From IMG/VR virus record IMGVR_UViG_3300025890_000188, positions 1 through 21,265 of that record: a stretch of 21,265 bases of DNA; one strand, given 5' to 3'. Below, piece after piece: positions 16,082 to 21,265 of the stretch. The stretch is from a virus. The translations under genes and the position numbers were made by a program. Within the stretch, counting starts at the first letter, position 1; each line of letters starts with the position of its first letter. The notes beneath the pieces were generated by a model. The model was not told where the DNA came from, did not search any database, and worked only from the letters and a program-made list of their open reading frames with translations.

Positions 16082-19000
16082 ATGGCGATAACACGTATTT
16101 TAAACAATCAAATTACCGATAGTACCATTACTGCGGCGAAGATTGCAAACGCTACTTTAACAGGTGGATTGTTTGCGGCAGACTTGACGCTTAACAGTAA
16201 CGTTACTATTTCGGGTAACTTGGTTGTTTCAGGAACAGAAAGTACAGTATCTAGTACTAATACTTTTGTTAACGATCCTCTGATCGTTTTCAATAATGGA
16301 TATACAGGAACACCAACTTACGATATTGGTATTCTAGCTAATAGAAATCTACAAAATTTAGATGGAAATAACGTTAACGCCGCTTTGGTATGGGTTGAAG
16401 CAGACGATAAGTTTGAAGCAATCGCAACTACTGAAACTGGAGGTACAGCAGGGGCAATTAACAGAACAGCATTCGTTGATTTCCAAGCAAAAGAAATTGC
16501 TGGTACTACTATTACAGCAAGTACAAATTTTGCTGGTGCTTTAACTGGTAACGTAACAGGCGATGTAACAGGTGACTTAACTGGTGATAGTGCAGGAACA
16601 CATACAGGTGCAGTAACAGGTAACGTAACTGGCGATGTTACTGGAGACTTAACTGGTGATAGTGCAGGAACACATACAGGTGCAGTAACAGGTAACGTAA
16701 CTGGCGATGTAACTGGTGATTTAACAGGCGCCTCAACTGGTGCTCATAATGGTACAGTTGGAGCAACCACTCCAGCAACTGGTGCATTTACAACAATCAG
16801 TGCTAGTGGAACAATCACTGGTGATGTAACTGGTGACTTAACCGGCAATGTAACCGGCAATGTAACTGGCGATGTTACTGGTGACTTAACTGGTGATGTA
16901 ACCGGCAATGTAACTGGTAACTTAACTGGAGCCTCAACTGGTGCTCACAATGGTACAGTTGGTGCAACCACTCCTGCTACAATCGTAGGTACAACCATCG
17001 GCGGTACTGTTATTACAGCAAGTACAAACTTTGCAGGTGATATTACTGGTGATGTAACTGGTAACGTAACAGGTAACTTAACAGGTGATGTAACTGGTGA
17101 TGTAACTGGTGATGTTACAAGTGCAGGAACAAGTACTTTTGCTACAGTTGATGTGAATGGCGGTGCTATTGACGGAACTACTATTGGAGCAACTTCAGCT
17201 TCAACTGGTGCATTTACAACATTAACATCAAGTGGTGGATTTACAGGTGATGTAACTGGTGATGTAACTGGTGACTTAACCGGTGATGTTACAAGTGCAG
17301 GAACAAGTACTTTTGCTACAGTTGATGTGAATGGCGGTGCCATTGATGGTGCAATTATTGGTGCTAACTCAGCCGCGGCAGGTACGTTCACAACAATTAA
17401 TGCAAGTGGTGCAATCACAGGTGATTTAACTGGTGATGTTACAGGTAACGCTGATACAGCAACAGCTCTAGCAACAGGTAGAACTATTGCAATCACTGGC
17501 GATGCAACATATACATCAGGATCATTTGATGGAACAGGCAATGTAACCGGCGCACTTACCTTAGCAAACAGCGGAGTAACAGCCGCAACAGTTGGATCTG
17601 GAACAGAAATTCCAGTTATTACTGTTGATGCAAAAGGACGTATTACATCAACTTCAACAGCCACAGTAACAGCCGGCGTATTGGCTATGGCAGGTGACTC
17701 GGGCACTGACAACGTAACAGTTGGTACTGATACACTAACCTTTGCTGGTACAACAAACGAAGTTGTAACTACAGTAACAAACAACCAAGTACAAATTGGT
17801 TTACCAGACAACGTAACAGTTGGCGGAAACTTAACAATTAGCGGTGACTTAACAGTTGATGGTACAACTACAACAGTTAACACAACCAACATTGAAGTTG
17901 AAGATCCATTGATGTTCTTAGCAACTGGTAACGGTGGCGCTGACTTAGTGGACATTGGTTTCTACGGACTATATGACACAAGTGGCTCACAAGACTTATA
18001 CGCAGGACTATTTAGAGATGCTGGAGATGGCAAATTTAAATTGTTCAAAGATACACAAGACGTTCCAACTACAACAGTGGATACAAGTGGTACTGGTTAT
18101 GCAGTCGCATCACTGGTAGCAAACTTAGAAGGTGCTAGTGACGGTGCTCATAACGGTACAGTTGGAGCAACAACTCCAGCAACTGGTGCATTTACAACAA
18201 TCAGTGCTAGTGGAACAATCACTGGTGATGTAACTGGTGACTTAACTGGTAATGCAGATACAGCTACAGCATTAGCTACTGGTAGAACTATTGCAATTAC
18301 AGGAGATGGAACTTATACATCGGGATCATTTGATGGAACAGGTAACGTAACTGGTGCTTTAACACTAGCAAACAGCGGAGTAACAGCAGGCTCATATGGT
18401 GATGCCGCCAACGCCGTAGCAGTGACAGTTGATGCAAAAGGACGTATTACAGCGATCTCAGAAAACGCTATTGCCGCAGTATTTAATGTCACAGGTGACT
18501 CAGGTAGTAAAGCTATAGCATTAGCAACTGAAACTATTGACTTTGAAGGTGGTACAGGTGTAACAACCGCTGTTGATAATGCAAATGATAAGATTTCGTT
18601 TGCAATTGGTCAGGCAGTTGGAACAACTGACAACGTAACATTTGGAACAATTGGCGGTACTGTTATTACAGCAAGTACAAACTTTGTAGGTGATATAACT
18701 GGTGACTTAACTGGTGGTGCAACAATTGGTGCAGGTAAAACATTAGATGTCGACGGTGTTGTTGATATTGATGCTAGTTCAGGAAACATGGATGGTGTTA
18801 ATATTGGTGGAACTACACCAGGAACAGCCGCATTTACTACAGCATCAGCAAGTGGTGGATTTACAGGTGACTTAACTGGTACAGCAGACGTAGCAACAGC
18901 AGTAACATTGATTGCTAGTAACACCACAGACTCCGCACACTACATCAACTTTACAGACTCTGCAACAGGTAATGAAAACATCAGAACTGACACTGGATTA

Positions 19001-20428
19001 ACATACAATCCAAGTAGTGGAATTTTAACAACCACTCAAGTAACTGGCAACTTAACTGGTGACGTAACTGGTAATGCAGATACAGCCACAGCATGGGCAT
19101 CAGCTCGTACTATTTCACTAGGTGGTGACTTGTCAGGTAGTGTAAGCATTGACGGTAGTTCAAACGTAACACTAAACGCAACTATTGCCGCAGATAGTAT
19201 TGCACTAGGTACAGATACTACTGGAGCCTATGTCCAAAGTATTACAAACGGATCGTACATCACAGGTGGTGACGGTGGTAGCGAAAGCGCCGCTCTAACA
19301 CTAGCAGTTGATGCAACTGATCAAAATACAGCAAGTAAAGTTGTTGCACGTGATGGCAGTGGTGACTTTGCCGCAGGCACAATCACAGCAACTTTAACTG
19401 GTAACGTAACTGGTAACATTACTTCATCTGGTACAAGTGCATTTGCTACTGCAACATTTAGCGGAGACTTAACTGGCAACAGTGCAGGTACCGCAGGTAA
19501 TGATGTAACTTGGTCAGGTGATACAAAAGCTGGACTATTTAGAGTAGTTGCAAGTGCAACATACGACACAGTCATTATTGGCGGTGATGGTACTTCAGGA
19601 GACTTAACAACAGGTGCTACTCTTAATATTGTTGGTACAGACAGTGTTAGAATTCCGTCAGGAACAACAGGACAACGTCCAGTTTCTGGTGCACAAGGCA
19701 TGATGCGTTATAATACAACTTCAGGTAACACTGAAATTTATAGCGGAAGTGAATGGAAAAACTTAGCAACTGACTTCACAGTTATTACACACGATAGCTT
19801 TAACGGTGACGCCAGTACTGTAGCATTTACACTAAGTGAATCGTCAACTACAGCAGGTTGTATGGTTAGCATCAACGGTGTTATCCAGATTCCAACTTCA
19901 GCATACAGCATTAGTGGTACAACATTAACATTTACTGAGGCACCAGCTTCAGGTGATGTTATTGATGCTAGAATTATCACAACTACTAGTACTATTGAAG
20001 GACTAAGTTCTGGTAATACTTACATGAAGATTGATGCTACAAATACCAGCATTGATGTTTACACTGGAACAAACTCAGGAACTATTACTAGTTACTGGGA
20101 TAGAGATGGTGCATATGTTGAGAATAAGACTGCTATTAGCGTTGGCACAAGTGCAACTGATATTGCAACGTTTGCGTTGGCAACATACCGCTCAGCTAAG
20201 TTTATTGTACAAAGTACAAATGGAACTGATTATCAAGTAGACGAAGTGCTTGTTATACACGACGGAACTACAGCAACAATGACATCATATGCTCAAACAG
20301 TTGCTGATGGAACTACAGCGTTTATGACACTAACAGCAGACATTGATAGTGGAAGCGTTAGACTAAGAGGAACAGGTGGCAGTGGAACTTCAACCGTAAG
20401 AGTTGCAAAACACTACATCGCAGTATAA
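16082..20428 (+). CDS. 1448-residue repeat-rich tail fibre
   Basis: This is the largest gene of the window. In order: an N-terminal helix-turn segment (MAITRILNNQITDSTITAAKIA); a GNLVVSG module (about 40-115); a region from about 155 to 460 dominated by GNVTG/GDVTG/GDLTG repeats broken by SAGTSTFATVDVNGG and GAHNGTVGATTPAT blocks; GRTIAITGD...TVDAKGRIT; a second GNLTISG module (about 575-665); a second GRTIAITGD...TVDAKGRIT block; more GDLTG repeats; MMRYN...EIYSGSEW (1207-1222); a GVxQ domain (NGVIQ, 1265-1269); and a C-terminal module (1364-1448). The repeats suggest a trimeric beta-structured shaft and the end modules a base or tip. This is a host-recognition fibre by inference. AGGAG lies ten bases before the ATG. 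It is preceded by its own promoter candidate and followed by a strong hairpin. Confidence 0.85.
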   Translation: MAITRILNNQITDSTITAAKIANATLTGGLFAADLTLNSNVTISGNLVVSGTESTVSSTNTFVNDPLIVFNNGYTGTPTYDIGILANRNLQNLDGNNVNAALVWVEADDKFEAIATTETGGTAGAINRTAFVDFQAKEIAGTTITASTNFAGALTGNVTGDVTGDLTGDSAGTHTGAVTGNVTGDVTGDLTGDSAGTHTGAVTGNVTGDVTGDLTGASTGAHNGTVGATTPATGAFTTISASGTITGDVTGDLTGNVTGNVTGDVTGDLTGDVTGNVTGNLTGASTGAHNGTVGATTPATIVGTTIGGTVITASTNFAGDITGDVTGNVTGNLTGDVTGDVTGDVTSAGTSTFATVDVNGGAIDGTTIGATSASTGAFTTLTSSGGFTGDVTGDVTGDLTGDVTSAGTSTFATVDVNGGAIDGAIIGANSAAAGTFTTINASGAITGDLTGDVTGNADTATALATGRTIAITGDATYTSGSFDGTGNVTGALTLANSGVTAATVGSGTEIPVITVDAKGRITSTSTATVTAGVLAMAGDSGTDNVTVGTDTLTFAGTTNEVVTTVTNNQVQIGLPDNVTVGGNLTISGDLTVDGTTTTVNTTNIEVEDPLMFLATGNGGADLVDIGFYGLYDTSGSQDLYAGLFRDAGDGKFKLFKDTQDVPTTTVDTSGTGYAVASLVANLEGASDGAHNGTVGATTPATGAFTTISASGTITGDVTGDLTGNADTATALATGRTIAITGDGTYTSGSFDGTGNVTGALTLANSGVTAGSYGDAANAVAVTVDAKGRITAISENAIAAVFNVTGDSGSKAIALATETIDFEGGTGVTTAVDNANDKISFAIGQAVGTTDNVTFGTIGGTVITASTNFVGDITGDLTGGATIGAGKTLDVDGVVDIDASSGNMDGVNIGGTTPGTAAFTTASASGGFTGDLTGTADVATAVTLIASNTTDSAHYINFTDSATGNENIRTDTGLTYNPSSGILTTTQVTGNLTGDVTGNADTATAWASARTISLGGDLSGSVSIDGSSNVTLNATIAADSIALGTDTTGAYVQSITNGSYITGGDGGSESAALTLAVDATDQNTASKVVARDGSGDFAAGTITATLTGNVTGNITSSGTSAFATATFSGDLTGNSAGTAGNDVTWSGDTKAGLFRVVASATYDTVIIGGDGTSGDLTTGATLNIVGTDSVRIPSGTTGQRPVSGAQGMMRYNTTSGNTEIYSGSEWKNLATDFTVITHDSFNGDASTVAFTLSESSTTAGCMVSINGVIQIPTSAYSISGTTLTFTEAPASGDVIDARIITTTSTIEGLSSGNTYMKIDATNTSIDVYTGTNSGTITSYWDRDGAYVENKTAISVGTSATDIATFALATYRSAKFIVQSTNGTDYQVDEVLVIHDGTTATMTSYAQTVADGTTAFMTLTADIDSGSVRLRGTGGSGTSTVRVAKHYIAV
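16547..16730 (+). repeat. 72-bp tandem repeat inside the long fibre
   Basis: Two full 72-base units (16547-16618 and 16619-16690) and a partial third (to about 16730) encode GNVTGDVTGDLTGDSAGTHT followed by GAVT. The protein units are identical, while the DNA units differ at several third codon positions (for example GTAACA versus GTAACT). The unit is a multiple of three, so changes in copy number keep the reading frame. Confidence 0.9.
16771..18246 (+). repeat. Dispersed 72-bp identical direct repeat in the long fibre
   Basis: The 72 bases at 16771-16842 are identical to those at 18175-18246, encoding the PATGAFTTISASGTITGDVT region. The offset is 1404 bases, a multiple of three, so recombination between the copies would remove 468 codons in frame. 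The coordinates given span both copies and the DNA between. Confidence 0.85.
17108..17340 (+). repeat. 59-bp identical direct repeat pair in the long fibre
   Basis: Positions 17108-17166 and 17282-17340 are identical over 59 bases, encoding GDVTSAGTSTFATVDVNGG. The offset is 174 bases, again in frame. Unlike the 72-bp tandem units, these copies have no synonymous differences, which suggests a recent duplication or conversion. Confidence 0.88.
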
Positions 20429-20436
20429 TAAAACAA

Positions 20437-20467
20437 GAGCTGGGGTAGGAATAGCTTACCCCAGCTC
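20437..20467 (+). other. GC-rich intergenic hairpin without a U tract
   Basis: GAGCTGGGGTA at 20437-20447 pairs perfectly with 20457-20467 (11 bp), and two further inner pairs leave a 5-base loop. It is unusually GC-rich for this DNA. No T tract follows on either strand, so it is not a standard intrinsic terminator. It lies between two fibre genes and could stabilise the upstream message, cause partial termination or mark an RNA processing site. Confidence 0.8.
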
Positions 20468-20500
20468 ACTTAACAAATAGCCAATGGGAGATATGGAACA

Positions 20501-21265
20501 ATGGCAAACAGTAATTTCGTAGTTAAAAATGGATTAACCGTAGGTGCATTAACAATTGATGCATCAACAGGTAACATCACAACATCAGGTACCATTAGTG
20601 GTGACCTAGCAACATCAAGTATCGCTAAAAACGATACCAGTCTTGCTCTAAACGATACTGGCACAGGCAGCGATGTTGCTGTTACTGTTGACGGTACAGA
20701 AATTTTTACAATTACCGGTGACGGTATTATACCAAGTGTTGATTCCGACGGGTCAACAGGTTTTTCATTAGGTAGTGCATCTTTTGCATGGAAAGACGTT
20801 TATGTGTCCTCAGGATCACTTTACGTTAATGGTCAAAAAGTTCTACAAGACGATTCAGGTACAATCGTTGTTAGTGCTGACTCTGACCAAAACCTAAGTT
20901 TTCAAACAAGTGGTTCAGGTAATGTTGAATTGAATGCAACAGGCTCAGGACTGATTGCAGTTAAATCAACACTACAGATTGAAGATGGTATTAATATCAC
21001 TAACTCAGCAGGAAATGCAATTACATTCGCTAATAGCATTGACGTTGATGCAATTGAAAGCAGATCAACTGACACTAACTTAACACTTTCAGCTAACGGC
21101 TCAGGTGTTGTTACAGTTAACGATAACTGTACAATTACAGGAAACTTAACAGTTTCTGGCACAACAACCACAGTTAACTCAGAAACAATTTCACTAGCTG
21201 ATAACATGATTGACTTAAACAGTAACTTTACCAGTGGTACTCCAAGTGAGAATTCAGGTATCAGA
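20501..21265 (+). CDS. Tail-fibre-type protein, partial at the window end
   Basis: The frame from the ATG at 20501 stays open for all 255 codons to the window edge. It starts MANSNFVVKNGLTVGALTID, a head sequence common to marine phage fibre proteins. Residues 86-115 read GFSLGSASFAWKDVYVSSGS and YVNGQKV, another frequent fibre motif. From residue 211 it enters the shared module TITGNLTVSGTTTTVNS, with DNMIDLNSN after it. GGGAG lies ten bases before the ATG. It is probably another tail fibre or fibre-like structural protein following the long fibre. The only GCAGC pentamer I found in the window lies in it (20667-20671). Confidence 0.85.
   Translation, partial: MANSNFVVKNGLTVGALTIDASTGNITTSGTISGDLATSSIAKNDTSLALNDTGTGSDVAVTVDGTEIFTITGDGIIPSVDSDGSTGFSLGSASFAWKDVYVSSGSLYVNGQKVLQDDSGTIVVSADSDQNLSFQTSGSGNVELNATGSGLIAVKSTLQIEDGINITNSAGNAITFANSIDVDAIESRSTDTNLTLSANGSGVVTVNDNCTITGNLTVSGTTTTVNSETISLADNMIDLNSNFTSGTPSENSGIR

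Noticed and set aside
16547-17450. CRISPR-like regular repeats
   Set aside because: The repeats are in-frame coding units without unique spacers, inside one long open gene.
16945-17955. A 336-codon open frame on the minus strand
   Set aside because: It lies wholly inside the repeat-rich fibre gene. Its Val/Pro/Ser-rich product mirrors the GDVTG repeats, and no ribosome-binding site or promoter was seen.
20437-20467. Standard Rho-independent terminator
   Set aside because: The stem is strong but is followed by ACTTAAC rather than a T run on either strand.

Overview
This window is a late structural region of a T4-like, contractile-tailed marine bacteriophage. The evidence is the head-gene order portal (gp20), small core protein, acidic prohead core protein, prohead protease (gp21), scaffold (gp22) and major capsid protein (gp23), together with T4-type late promoters (TATAAATA) at transcription-unit heads. 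The DNA is AT-rich by eye. The fibre proteins resemble those of marine T4-like phages infecting cyanobacteria or SAR11-type bacteria. The host cannot be fixed from this window.

Layout. Positions 1-113 hold the start of a leftward gene with a Pro/Gln-rich N-terminus. It is separated by 89 bases from a rightward gene for a 916-residue tape-measure-like virion protein (203-2953). The gap carries two late promoters that face each other. Next is the head module: portal (2996-4729), a 77-residue protein (4743-4976), a strong terminator (about 5011-5050), the acidic core protein (5163-6011), protease (6024-6659), scaffold (6671-7774) and capsid (7802-8974). It closes with a UUCG-loop terminator (8999-9026).

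From 9030 onward is a fibre/appendage module: a 100-residue protein with its own late promoter (9079-9381), three small structural proteins (9432-10736), a 1126-residue protein with four PKD-like domains (10751-14131), a 585-residue protein overlapping it by one base (14131-15888), a 1448-residue repeat-rich fibre (16082-20428) and the start of another fibre (20501 to the window end).

How it fits together. The core protein and gp22 would form the scaffold around the portal; gp23 would assemble on it; gp21 would then process the proteins (a candidate site is LNE|A at gp23 residue 43). The appendage genes are built from a small set of reused modules: a GNLTVSG module in three genes (four copies), an RYN/W motif plus GVxQ domain in three genes, and an identical-looking C-terminal module in two fibres. 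This suggests mosaic evolution of host-contact structures.

Most unusual signals. There is near-absence of the pentamer GCWGC while GCCGC and GCGGC are common, so Ala-Ala pairs almost always start with GCC or GCG. The intergenic promoters at 126-168 face one another. An EF-hand-like loop sits in the acidic core protein. The long fibre contains tandem and dispersed repeats suited to length variation. No tRNA, CRISPR array, insertion sequence or non-phage system was found.
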